A DNA stretch of 64,000 nucleotides from Nocardioides sp. Root190. Its GTDB lineage: Bacteria; Actinomycetota; Actinomycetes; Propionibacteriales; Nocardioidaceae. Made by a program: the position numbers and the translations under genes. The stretch is from NCBI RefSeq assembly GCF_001428565.1, contig NZ_LMIA01000013.1, positions 288,446 to 352,445 of the forward strand. The letters run 5' to 3'. The notes below the pieces were generated by a model. That model searched no databases. It was not told where the DNA came from and saw nothing but the letters and a program-made list of their open reading frames with translations. This document shows positions 15,090 to 22,164 of the stretch, in pieces; within the stretch, counting starts at the first letter, position 1; each line of letters opens with the position of its first letter.

Positions 15090-15095
15090 GTTCGA
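15080..15095. promoter_or_regulatory. LexA (SOS) box, actinobacterial type
   Basis: Read on the minus strand: TCGAACATGCGTTCGG, matching 11 of 12 fixed positions of the actinobacterial consensus TCGAAC-N4-GTTCGA. The ATG of the gene starting at 15089 is within the four-base spacer. LexA bound here would cover the start of a leaderless transcript. A TACCCT hexamer seven bases upstream of the start is a possible -10 element. Confidence 0.7.
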
Positions 15096-15205
15096 AGGGT
15101 AGCGCAAGGCGAACCCGTGCACACCGCCACGACTTCCGCCGGGACGCCTCGCTTTATGGCTTATCTCGATAGTGTTACTACACCAATGACGACGAAGGAG
15201 TCACC

Positions 15206-15727
15206 ATGACCGCCACCACCAGCAGCCGCCTCAACGACGTCGACATCGAAGCCGTCGGCGGACTCGTCCAGGCCATCCAGGCCGACCCCGCGAAGGCGCA
15301 GACCACCTGGGCCGCGCACGTCACCTGGAAGGGCGCCTTCGCCTCCGAGTCCCGCGTCCGCGGCTTCGAGCCGACGCAGTCCGACGAGCCCGCAGGACTG
15401 GGCGGCGCCGACTCGGCCGCCAACCCGGTCGAGCAGCTCCTCGGGGCGCTCGGCAACTGCCTCGCCGTCGGGTACGCCGCCAACGCGACCGTCGCCGGCA
15501 TCGAGCTGAAGGACCTCAAGGTCGACCTCAAGGGTGACGTCGACCTCCACGTCTTCCTCGGCCTGGGCGAAGGTCACGCCGGGTTCTCCGGCATCGAGGC
15601 GACGGTCACCATCAACTCCCCCGCGTCCCGCGAGGAGCTGGAGTCGCTGCACGCCAAGGTGCTCGCGAGCTCGCCGGTCGGCCACACCCTGCGCACCGCC
15701 GTACCCGTGGACATCACCCTCGCCTGA
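15206..15727 (+). CDS. OsmC-family peroxiredoxin-like protein (OsmC paralogue 2)
   Basis: A 173-residue OsmC-family protein. Conserved blocks are TTWAAHVTWKG (first strands), SAANPVEQLLGALGNCLAVGYAANATVAGIEL (the central helix with the cysteine in GNC) and the late LHAKVLASSPVGHTLRTAVP where the second family cysteine is replaced (SSPVGHT instead of CPVH-type). A one-cysteine form argues for persulfide or sulfur handling more than classical peroxidase chemistry, as an inference. A GGAG site precedes the ATG. The upstream 60 bases are unusually AT-rich for this DNA and likely hold its promoter. A repeat cluster follows the stop. Confidence 0.85.
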   Translation: MTATTSSRLNDVDIEAVGGLVQAIQADPAKAQTTWAAHVTWKGAFASESRVRGFEPTQSDEPAGLGGADSAANPVEQLLGALGNCLAVGYAANATVAGIELKDLKVDLKGDVDLHVFLGLGEGHAGFSGIEATVTINSPASREELESLHAKVLASSPVGHTLRTAVPVDITLA

Positions 15728-15748
15728 CCCCCCGCCACCCCGCCACCC

Positions 15749-16259
15749 CGTTGGTCGAGGAGGTCGCGCAGCGACCGTCTCGAGACCCGGCGAGACGGTG
15801 CACCCACGGTGCCGTGGTCGAGTACCGGCACCGCGGCCAGAGGTCTCGAGACGGCCGCGGGCGGCCTCCTCGACCAACGAGCGGCCCCTCCATCGTTGGT
15901 CGAGGAGGTCGCGGAGCGACCGTCCACCCCGTTGGTCGAGGAGGTCGCGCAGCGACCGTCTCGAGACCCGGCGAGACAGTGCACCCACGGTGCCGTGGTC
16001 GAGTACCGGCACCGCAGCCAGAGGTCTCGAGACGGCCGCAGGCGGCCTCCTCGACCAACGAGCGGCCCGTCCAGCGTTGGTCGAGGAGGTCGCGCAGCGA
16101 CCGTCTCGAGACCCGGCGAGACGGTGCACCCACGGGTGCCGTGGTCGAGCTCCGGCACCGCAGCCAGAGGTCTCGAGACGGCCGCGGTCGGCCTCCTCGA
16201 CCAACGGGGCCGCGGGCCTCCTCGACCAACGGGGCCGCGGGCGGCCTCCTCGACCAACG
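15749..16259. repeat. Palindromic repeat cluster, site 4: three ~131-bp composite units plus partial copies
   Basis: This is the only gap longer than 500 bases without a gene. It holds three composite units (15749-15879, 15930-16060, 16075-16206). Each has a reversed element with inner hairpin GGTCGC-GCA-GCGACC, a ~55-base spacer containing CGGTGCC...GGCACCG (7-bp hairpin, for example 15807-15833), and a forward element with inner hairpin of GGCCGC/GCGGCC type. A shorter reversed copy with GGTCGC-GGA-GCGACC lies at 15894-15923, and partial forward copies at 16211-16231 and 16233-16259. The cluster lies between the convergent OsmC and acyltransferase genes. Confidence 0.92.
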
Positions 16260-16268
16260 AGGACGCGG

Positions 16269-16985
16269 CTACTTCAGGCGCTTGCGGACCAGCCATGCGA
16301 GCCCGAGGGCGGCCGCGCCGGCGGCGACCAGGCCGGGCCGGTTCTGCCAGCGGGCGTACTCCTCGCTCACCTGCGGCCAGGCCTGGCCGATCGCGAGCGC
16401 GGCGTCCTCGGGTGTGGCCTCGAGGCCGTCGACCGAGACGGGTGTCCCGAAGACGATGCGCACCTTGCGGGGCAGCGGCCACCGGCGCTTCTCGGTGCCG
16501 GTGATCGTGGCGGGCACGATCGGGGCGCCGGCCTCGATGGCGAACCGGGCGGCGCCGCGTTTCGGCGCACCCAGGCCCTCCTCGCGCACCCGCGTCCCCT
16601 CGGGGAACAGCGCCAGCGCGTCACCGCGGCGCAGGATCGCGCGGGCCGTCTCGAGCGCTTCGACGTCGGACGCACCGCGCCGCACCGGGAACGCGCCCAG
16701 GCGCAGGAAGATGCCGGCCATCGGGCCCTCGAAGTGCTCGGCCTTGCCCATGAAGTGCACCGGTCGCCGCAGCACGATGGCGACGAAGAACGGGTCCCAG
16801 AAGCTCTTGTGATTGGGCACGATCACGACCGGCCCCTTCTTCGGGACGTTCTCCTTGCCGGTGGCCGTGAAGCCGCACACCACCCGAAGGACCAGCGCCG
16901 CGGCGTACTTCACCAGCAGGTACAGCGGGCCGCTGACGCCCCGCTCGCGGGCGATCCGGTGCGCTTCCTCGTTGCTCAGACCCAT
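16269..16985 (-). CDS. 1-acyl-sn-glycerol-3-phosphate acyltransferase (PlsC family)
   Basis: A 238-residue membrane-associated acyltransferase. VPNHKSFWDPFF carries the HX4D catalytic motif (His59, Asp64), and LFPEGTRVREEG at about 127 is the FPEGTR substrate-binding motif; both are intact. A hydrophobic stretch at about 21-36 would anchor it to the membrane. It transfers an acyl chain to lysophosphatidate or a related lysophospholipid in phospholipid synthesis. The start is the ATG at 16985. The last residues (GLAWLVRKRLK) suggest a short membrane-proximal tail. It is divergent from metY and ends at the repeat cluster. Confidence 0.9.
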   Translation of the reverse strand: MGLSNEEAHRIARERGVSGPLYLLVKYAAALVLRVVCGFTATGKENVPKKGPVVIVPNHKSFWDPFFVAIVLRRPVHFMGKAEHFEGPMAGIFLRLGAFPVRRGASDVEALETARAILRRGDALALFPEGTRVREEGLGAPKRGAARFAIEAGAPIVPATITGTEKRRWPLPRKVRIVFGTPVSVDGLEATPEDAALAIGQAWPQVSEEYARWQNRPGLVAAGAAALGLAWLVRKRLK

Positions 16986-17036
16986 CTCGCCATCGTGGCA
17001 GCCACGGGGCGGGGACGACAGCAGTCACGACGGCGG

Positions 17037-17093
17037 AGTTGGCACCAACTGCCATATGTCATGCTTGTCACGTGACTTGGTTGACTTATGAGC
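17037..17093 (+). promoter_or_regulatory. metY promoter region with two palindromes
   Basis: AGTTGG-CA-CCAACT at 17037-17050 is a 6-2-6 inverted repeat. GTCACGTGAC at 17067-17076 is a perfect 10-bp palindrome that overlaps a -35-like TTGTCA (17065-17070), followed 16 bases later by TATGAG (17087-17092). The layout suggests repressor control of metY. The regulator is unknown. Confidence 0.5.
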
Positions 17094-17103
17094 GGGAGCC
17101 CCG

Positions 17104-18396
17104 ATGACCGACCACTCCTACGGCTTCCGCACGCGTGCGATCCACGCCGGCAACATCCCCGACGCAGCGACCGGGTCGCGCGCCCTGCCGATCTACCAGT
17201 CAGCTGCCTTCGTCTTCGACGACACCGCCGATGCCGCGGCCCGCTTCGCCCTGCAGAAGTACGGCAACATCTACTCCCGGCTGGCCAACCCCACGGTCGC
17301 GGCGTTCGAGGAGCGGGTCGCCAGCCTCGAGGGCGGACTCGGGGCGGTCGCCACGGCGTCGGGCATCAGTGCCGAGTTCATCACCTTCGCCTCGCTGGTC
17401 GGCGCCGGCGACCACATCGTCGCCTCCGCCCAGCTCTACGGCGGCTCGGTGACCCAGCTCGACCTGACCCTGCGCCGCTTCGGCGTCGAGACGACCTTCG
17501 TCACCGACACCGATCCCGCCGCCTACGCCGCCGCCATCACCGATCGCACCAAGCTGGTCTTCGCCGAGACCGTCGCCAACCCCTCCGGCGACATCGCCGA
17601 CATCGAGGGACTGGCCGAGGTCGCCCACGCCGCGGGCGTGCCGCTCGTCATCGACTCGACCATCCCCACGCCGTACCTCAATCGCCCCTTCGACTGGGGC
17701 GCGGACATCGTCATCCACTCGGCGACGAAATTCCTCGGCGGCCACGGCACCACCCTCGGTGGCGTGGTCGTGGAGTCGGGTCGCTTCGACTGGTCGCAGC
17801 CGCGGTTCCCGCTGTTCACCGAGCCGGTTCCCCACTACAACGGGCTCACCTGGTGGGGGAACTTCGGCGAGTACGCCTTCCTCACCCGGCTGCGCTCCGA
17901 GCAGCTGCGCAGCATCGGCCCGGCGCTTCCCGCCCAGTCCGCATGGCTGCTCGCCCAGGGCATCGAGACCCTCCCCCTGCGCGTGCAACAGCACGTCGAC
18001 AACGCGCGCACCGTCGCCCAGTGGTTGTACGACGACCCGCGGATCGAGTTCGTCAACTGGGCGGGCCTCCCCGACCACCCGCACCACGAGCGGGCACAGA
18101 AGTACCTCCCGCTCGGACCGGGCAGCGTCTTCAGCTTCGGCATCCGCAAGGGTCGCGCCGCGGGTCAGCGCTTCATCGAAGCACTCGACCTGGCGAGCCA
18201 CCTCGCCAACATCGGCGACGCCAAGACGCTGGTGATCCACCCCGCCTCCACGACCCACTCCCAGCTGAGCGAGGAGAAGCTCGCCGCTGCCGGCGTCGAG
18301 CCCGGACTGGTCCGGATCAGCGTGGGCATCGAGGACGTGGACGACATCATCTTCGACCTCGACCAGGCCCTGACCGCCGCCCTGAAGGACGACTGA
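17104..18396 (+). CDS. metY: O-acetylhomoserine sulfhydrylase (MetY), Cys/Met metabolism PLP enzyme
   Basis: A 430-residue member of the Cys/Met-metabolism PLP family. YGFRTRAIHAGN opens the fold, YGNIYSRLANPTVAAFEERVASLEGG is the substrate-channel block, SATKFLGGHG carries the PLP lysine (Lys209), and the length fits O-acetylhomoserine sulfhydrylases (about 430) better than cystathionine synthases (about 380). It makes homocysteine from O-acetylhomoserine and sulfide. It starts an operon with the CoA-binding protein gene, joined by a TGATG overlap. The OsmC and flavoprotein genes downstream point to a sulfide/thiol context. Alternative activities such as methanethiol use are possible. Confidence 0.92.
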   Translation: MTDHSYGFRTRAIHAGNIPDAATGSRALPIYQSAAFVFDDTADAAARFALQKYGNIYSRLANPTVAAFEERVASLEGGLGAVATASGISAEFITFASLVGAGDHIVASAQLYGGSVTQLDLTLRRFGVETTFVTDTDPAAYAAAITDRTKLVFAETVANPSGDIADIEGLAEVAHAAGVPLVIDSTIPTPYLNRPFDWGADIVIHSATKFLGGHGTTLGGVVVESGRFDWSQPRFPLFTEPVPHYNGLTWWGNFGEYAFLTRLRSEQLRSIGPALPAQSAWLLAQGIETLPLRVQQHVDNARTVAQWLYDDPRIEFVNWAGLPDHPHHERAQKYLPLGPGSVFSFGIRKGRAAGQRFIEALDLASHLANIGDAKTLVIHPASTTHSQLSEEKLAAAGVEPGLVRISVGIEDVDDIIFDLDQALTAALKDD

Positions 18397-18896
18397 TGAC
18401 CGCGACCATCCCGCAGCTCGCCACCGAGCCCTCGGCCAAGGAGCGGCTGGCGATCCTGCAGGCCGCCAGGTCGGTCGCGATCGTCGGCTTCTCCCCCAAC
18501 GTCGCGCGGGCGAGCTACTTCGTGGCGACGTACCTGCGTCAGGACACCGACTACCAGCTGTACTTCGTCAATCCCGTGGCGGCCGGCCAGGAGGTGCTGG
18601 GCCACACCGTGCACGCCTCGCTCGCCGACCTGCCGGAGGTGCCCGACGTCGTCGACGTGTTCCGCAAGGCATCCGACCTGCCCGGGATCGTCGACGAGGT
18701 GGTCGCCATCGGGGCGCCCGTGCTGTGGGTGCAGCTCGGCATCATCAACGACGCCGCGACCGCCGACGCCAGGGCTCGCGGGCTGACCACGGTGACGGAT
18801 CGCTGCATCAAGATCGAGCACGCCCGCTTCCACGGAGGACTGCACCTCGCGGGCTTCGACACGGGCCGGATCACCGCGCGCAAGTCGTTGCGCTGA
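18396..18896 (+). CDS. CoA-binding (YccU-like) protein
   Basis: A 166-residue Rossmann protein of the CoA_binding_2 family: RSVAIVGFSPNVARASYFVATYLR is the nucleotide-binding opening, LYFVNPVAAGQEVLGHTVHASLADLP and VDVFRKASDLPGIVDEVV are the middle blocks, and LWVQLGIINDAA...VTDRCIKIEH is the end of the fold with the family cysteine. Members bind CoA or acyl-CoA; no reaction is established. The ATG at 18396 shares one base with the metY stop, so the two are translationally coupled. The link to MetY suggests a role in acyl or thiol supply, which is inference. Confidence 0.88.
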   Translation: MTATIPQLATEPSAKERLAILQAARSVAIVGFSPNVARASYFVATYLRQDTDYQLYFVNPVAAGQEVLGHTVHASLADLPEVPDVVDVFRKASDLPGIVDEVVAIGAPVLWVQLGIINDAATADARARGLTTVTDRCIKIEHARFHGGLHLAGFDTGRITARKSLR

Positions 18897-18948
18897 CACA
18901 CACCCGACGGTCCGCTCGGACCGGAGCGTGGACCCCGTTGCCCAATAC

Positions 18949-18977
18949 TTGAGTGACTAACTAGTCTTACAACTGAT
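18949..18977 (+). promoter_or_regulatory. OsmC-3 promoter with spacer inverted repeat
   Basis: A -35-like TTGAGT at 18949-18954 and ACTGAT at 18972-18977 are separated by 17 bases. The spacer holds GACTA-AC-TAGTC (18955-18966), a 5-2-5 inverted repeat. The stretch is AT-rich compared with the flanks. It suggests repression by a dimeric regulator bound between -35 and -10. Confidence 0.45.
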
Positions 18978-19007
18978 TCATCCCACCCTCTCCCCAGGAG
19001 CACTGCC

Positions 19008-19565
19008 ATGACTGAAACCGCAACCGCAGACAACGGCGTCAACGTCGAGGCCCTCCTCGGCGCCCGCGGCGCGATCACCGAGACGCCGGACCTCGCGCAG
19101 TTCACCTGGCGCGCGACCAACACCTGGCGCAAGGGCACCCACAGCCTCGGCGAGGTCGAGAACTTCTTCGGCCTCGGCGCCGAGCAGACCCACACCAAGA
19201 GGTTCACCTTCGAGGGCGACCACCCGCTGCAGTTCGCGGCCGAGGACAACGGCGCCACCCCCGTCGAGGTCGTGCTCGTCGCGCTCGGCGGCTGCCTCAC
19301 CGCCGGCGTCGCCGCCGTCGCCCAGCAGCGCGGCATCCAGCTGAACTCGGTCAAGGCGACCATCGAGGGCGACCACGACATCCGCGGCATCCTGGGCGCC
19401 GACCCGGAGGTCCGCAACGGGTTCAACGAGATCCGGGTCAACTACGACATCGACGCCGACGCCTCCCCCGAGGACATCCAGGCCCTCGTCGCCCAGTCGC
19501 AGAAGCGCTCGGCCGTCTTCGACGCGCTCACCAACCCGACCGCCGTCACCGTCACCATCAACTGA
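19008..19565 (+). CDS. OsmC-family protein (OsmC paralogue 3)
   Basis: A 185-residue OsmC-family protein. FTWRATNTWRKGTHSLGEVENFFG is the N-terminal strand set; TPVEVVLVALGGCLTAGVAAVAQQRGIQL is the central helix with the GGC cysteine; the last third (FNEIRVNYDIDADASPEDIQALVAQSQKRSAVFDALTNP) has Ser-Ala where the second cysteine of peroxidatic OsmC lies. The protein is thus a one-cysteine form like paralogue 2. It has an AGGAG site before the ATG. It lies between the metY operon and the flavin monooxygenase gene, 29 bp before the latter, likely as one transcript. Confidence 0.85.
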   Translation: MTETATADNGVNVEALLGARGAITETPDLAQFTWRATNTWRKGTHSLGEVENFFGLGAEQTHTKRFTFEGDHPLQFAAEDNGATPVEVVLVALGGCLTAGVAAVAQQRGIQLNSVKATIEGDHDIRGILGADPEVRNGFNEIRVNYDIDADASPEDIQALVAQSQKRSAVFDALTNPTAVTVTIN

Positions 19566-19593
19566 TCAGCACCCGAACAGGACCGACGACCTC

Positions 19594-20802
19594 ATGAGCC
19601 AGCCCGCCCGTACGACCACCGTCGTGGTGATCGGTGCCGGACACAGCGGGCTGGCCATGAGCCGCCGTCTGACCGAACGCGCGATCGACCACGTCGTCCT
19701 CGAGCGCGGTCAGGTCGCGCACTCCTGGCGCACCCAGCGCTGGGACTCCCTGCGCCTGCTCACGCCCAACTGGATGACCCGGCTGCCCGGCCACCAGCAC
19801 GAGGGCGACCCGGACGGCTACCTCGCCGTGGGTGAGGTCGTCGACCTGATCCAGGGGTACGCCGACGGCGCGCCCGTCCAGACCGACACCACCGTGACCG
19901 CGGTCCGCCCCAGCCTGGACGACTTCGTCGTCGAGACCAGCCAGGGCCCGTGGCACGCGCAAGCAGTCGTGATCGCGGCAGGCATCACGACCGCGCCACT
20001 TCCCGCGGTGGCCCAGGCCCTCCCCGAGGCCATCGAGTCGGTCACCTCGCTGGACTACCGCAACCCGACCCAGCTGCCCGAGGGCGGCGTCCTCGTCGTC
20101 GGGGCAGCCGCGAGCGGCATCCAGCTCGCCGAGGAGATCCACCGCTCCGGTCGACCGGTGACGTTGGCGACCGGCGAGCACGTCCGGGTGCCGCGCCGCT
20201 ACCGCGACCGCGACATCCTCTGGTGGCTCGACGCCAGCGGCGTCCTCGACCACCGCTGGGACCAGGTCGACGACGTCGTACGCGCCCGCAACCTGCCGTC
20301 GTTCCAGCTCGTCGGGGGCGATCGCACCCTCGACCTCAACGTGCTCCAGGCGCAGGGCATCCAGGTCGTCGGCAAGCTCGGCGGCATCCGGGACGGCATC
20401 GCCCAGTTCTCGGGCTCCCTGACCAACGTGCTGACGATGGCCGACCTCAAGCTCAACCGACTGCTCACGACGATCGACGACTTCGCCGGCGGACGCGGAG
20501 AGCGCCCCGAGCCCACCGTCGTCCCCCGAGCGCCGCTGCTGGTCGACCTCCGGAGGGCCGGCATCCGGTCCGTGGTGTGGGCCACCGGCATCAAGCCCGA
20601 CTTCTCCTGGCTCGAGCTGCCCGTCCTGGACCACAAGGGCGCACTGCGCCACGAGGGTGGCGTCGTGGACTGGCCCGGCCTCTACGTCACCGGCCTCCCC
20701 GTGCTGCGCCGCCGCCGCTCGACCTTCATCGACGGCGCGGCCGCCGACACCGCCGACCTGGCCGACCACCTCGTCGCCCACCTCGGTCGCGTCAGCGTCT
20801 GA
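19594..20802 (+). CDS. Flavin-containing monooxygenase-like FAD/NAD(P)-binding protein
   Basis: A 402-residue flavoprotein. TTVVVIGAGHSGLAMSRRL is the FAD GxGxxG motif, ERGQVAHSWRTQRWDSLRLLTPNW is the FMO-type block after it, and GVLVVGAAASGIQLAEEIHRSG is a second dinucleotide motif for NAD(P)H. VVWATGIKPDFSWL and the closing FIDGAAADTADLADHL are the usual ATG and C-terminal flavin contacts. Enzymes of this group oxidise soft nucleophiles such as sulfur or nitrogen compounds. Its position after an OsmC gene and metY supports a sulfur substrate (inference). It ends 10 bp from the convergent DUF559 gene. Confidence 0.88.
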   Translation: MSQPARTTTVVVIGAGHSGLAMSRRLTERAIDHVVLERGQVAHSWRTQRWDSLRLLTPNWMTRLPGHQHEGDPDGYLAVGEVVDLIQGYADGAPVQTDTTVTAVRPSLDDFVVETSQGPWHAQAVVIAAGITTAPLPAVAQALPEAIESVTSLDYRNPTQLPEGGVLVVGAAASGIQLAEEIHRSGRPVTLATGEHVRVPRRYRDRDILWWLDASGVLDHRWDQVDDVVRARNLPSFQLVGGDRTLDLNVLQAQGIQVVGKLGGIRDGIAQFSGSLTNVLTMADLKLNRLLTTIDDFAGGRGERPEPTVVPRAPLLVDLRRAGIRSVVWATGIKPDFSWLELPVLDHKGALRHEGGVVDWPGLYVTGLPVLRRRRSTFIDGAAADTADLADHLVAHLGRVSV

Positions 20803-20811
20803 GCGCCTGGA

Positions 20812-21666
20812 TCACACCGCGACCTGCTCGCGGAGCCGGACCAGGCAGGCCACCACCCAGTCCGGGTCGTGCATCACCTGCCACCACGTGAACCGCAGGA
20901 CCGTCCACCCCTCGAGGACCAGCACCGTGTAACGCCAGCAGTCCCGCTGAAAGGCGGTCTTCGAGGTGTGGAACTCCCACGACTCGGCCTCGAGCACCAG
21001 ACGGCGATCCACATCGACGACGTCGGGATGGACGACCACGGGGCCGACGCTCCCCGGGATCTCGATGGCCACCTGCGGCTCGACGTCGAGTCCGGCCCGG
21101 ATCGCCAGCGCGCGCAGCGCGCTCTCGAAGACGTTCGCGGCCAGGGGCGAGGCGATCCGGGCAACCTCGCGAGCCTGCGCAGATCCCTTGCCACGAAGTG
21201 CGTGCGCGTCACGGAGGAAGGTGTCGTGGTCGAGACCGTGTCTCAGCGCCGAGTCGGCGACACAGAGCGCGACGTCGAAGGGCAACCGGCGCGCGCAGTC
21301 CAGCACCGTCCGCCGCTCGGGCGTCACCAGGGCCGTCTCCTCCGCGACATCACCCCAGACGACCTCGACATCGAGGGCTCCCGCTCCCTTGGCATGGTGG
21401 TCGAACATGATCCACGGCCGCACCGGCGCTGCAGGCACCTCCCAGCCGTGGCTGACGGCAGCACTCAGCACGGCGACCTTGCCGCCCAGCTCGAGTGCCC
21501 GACGGGCCGCGCGGTCCAGGTCAGGGAGCCGGTAGGTCGAGCGATCCCCTCTCACGATCAGTCCGGCTCTCGCTGCCCGGTCGACCTGGCGACGCGAGGA
21601 CAGCTCGACGAGTCGCCGCCGCTTCGCGACGCCGCCCGTCATCGCGAGCGCCTCGACCGGGTCCAT
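20812..21666 (-). CDS. DUF559 protein with N-terminal winged-helix (AbiEi-like) region
   Basis: A 284-residue protein from the ATG at 21666 (the frame also allows 21723). The N-terminal part (VAKRRRLVELSSRRQVDRAARAGLIVRGDRSTYRLP) resembles the winged helix that opens AbiEi-type proteins. The C-terminal part resembles DUF559, a Vsr/PD-(D/E)XK-like nuclease fold: VVVHPDVVDVDRRLVLEAESWEFH and FQRDCWRYTVLVLEGWTVLRFTW. Many such proteins occur in Nocardioides-like genomes as singletons. A nuclease or toxin-antitoxin relation is possible but no antitoxin gene is adjacent. The exact start is uncertain. Confidence 0.75.
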   Translation of the reverse strand: MDPVEALAMTGGVAKRRRLVELSSRRQVDRAARAGLIVRGDRSTYRLPDLDRAARRALELGGKVAVLSAAVSHGWEVPAAPVRPWIMFDHHAKGAGALDVEVVWGDVAEETALVTPERRTVLDCARRLPFDVALCVADSALRHGLDHDTFLRDAHALRGKGSAQAREVARIASPLAANVFESALRALAIRAGLDVEPQVAIEIPGSVGPVVVHPDVVDVDRRLVLEAESWEFHTSKTAFQRDCWRYTVLVLEGWTVLRFTWWQVMHDPDWVVACLVRLREQVAV

Positions 21667-21798
21667 CCCCCCAGCCTCGCCCAACCACTGCTCCCGTGCG
21701 GTCAGCCCTCCACAGGCGTGCACGAATGAAGGGAAACAGCCGCCCGAGAAGGCGATCAGGGCCGGTCGGGCCCCCGTTTCCCTTCGTTCGGGTACGCG

Positions 21799-22137
21799 TC
21801 AGCGGACCAGGTCACGCCAGTTCGTCGGCACGGCGCCGCGCGGACCGGGGGCCGGCTGGTCGTCCGGGTGCGCGGTCGGCGCGGCGAGCGACGGTCCGTC
21901 GTAGTAGCCCTGCGCGCCGAAGTCCCAGAACCAGTCCTCGCCCGGCTCGAAGCTCTGCACGATCCGGTGGCCGCTCTCGCGGAAGTGCGCGGTCGCGTGC
22001 TGCTCCGGGGAGGAGTCGCAGCAGCCGACGTGGCCACAGGCCGCGCAGCGGCGCAGGTGGACCCACCACCCGCCCGCTGCCGAGCACTCCTCGCAACCGG
22101 GTCCGCTGGGCAGGGCCTCCACGTCGATCTCGGTCAT
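21799..22137 (-). CDS. UBP-type zinc-finger protein
   Basis: A 112-residue protein made almost wholly of one UBP (ubiquitin-hydrolase-type) zinc finger: GCEECSAAGGWWVHLRRCAACGHVGCCDSSPEQHATAHFRESGH supplies the Cys/His ligands in order CxxC, CxxC, C, H, H, H. VQSFEPGEDWFWDF is the usual strand after the finger. Such stand-alone fingers are common in actinobacteria even without ubiquitin. Their binding partner is unknown; a C-terminal di-glycine peptide is the eukaryotic ligand. The start is the ATG at 22137. Confidence 0.88.
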   Translation of the reverse strand: MTEIDVEALPSGPGCEECSAAGGWWVHLRRCAACGHVGCCDSSPEQHATAHFRESGHRIVQSFEPGEDWFWDFGAQGYYDGPSLAAPTAHPDDQPAPGPRGAVPTNWRDLVR

Positions 22138-22164
22138 GGCCCCGACGCTAGTCCGCCCGGGGCG

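Noticed and set aside
15749..16259. CRISPR array
   Set aside because: Repeats alternate in orientation, the spacers are near-identical to one another, spacing is irregular and there are no cas genes.
15534..17075. Long + strand frame through the repeat cluster and over the acyltransferase
   Set aside because: It is open only because the repeats lack stops in that frame and then runs antisense to the PlsC-like gene.
17088..18396. Single 602-codon frame joining a Arg-rich segment to the CoA-binding protein
   Set aside because: The first part is a shadow of metY; only the part after 18396 is the real CoA-binding protein.
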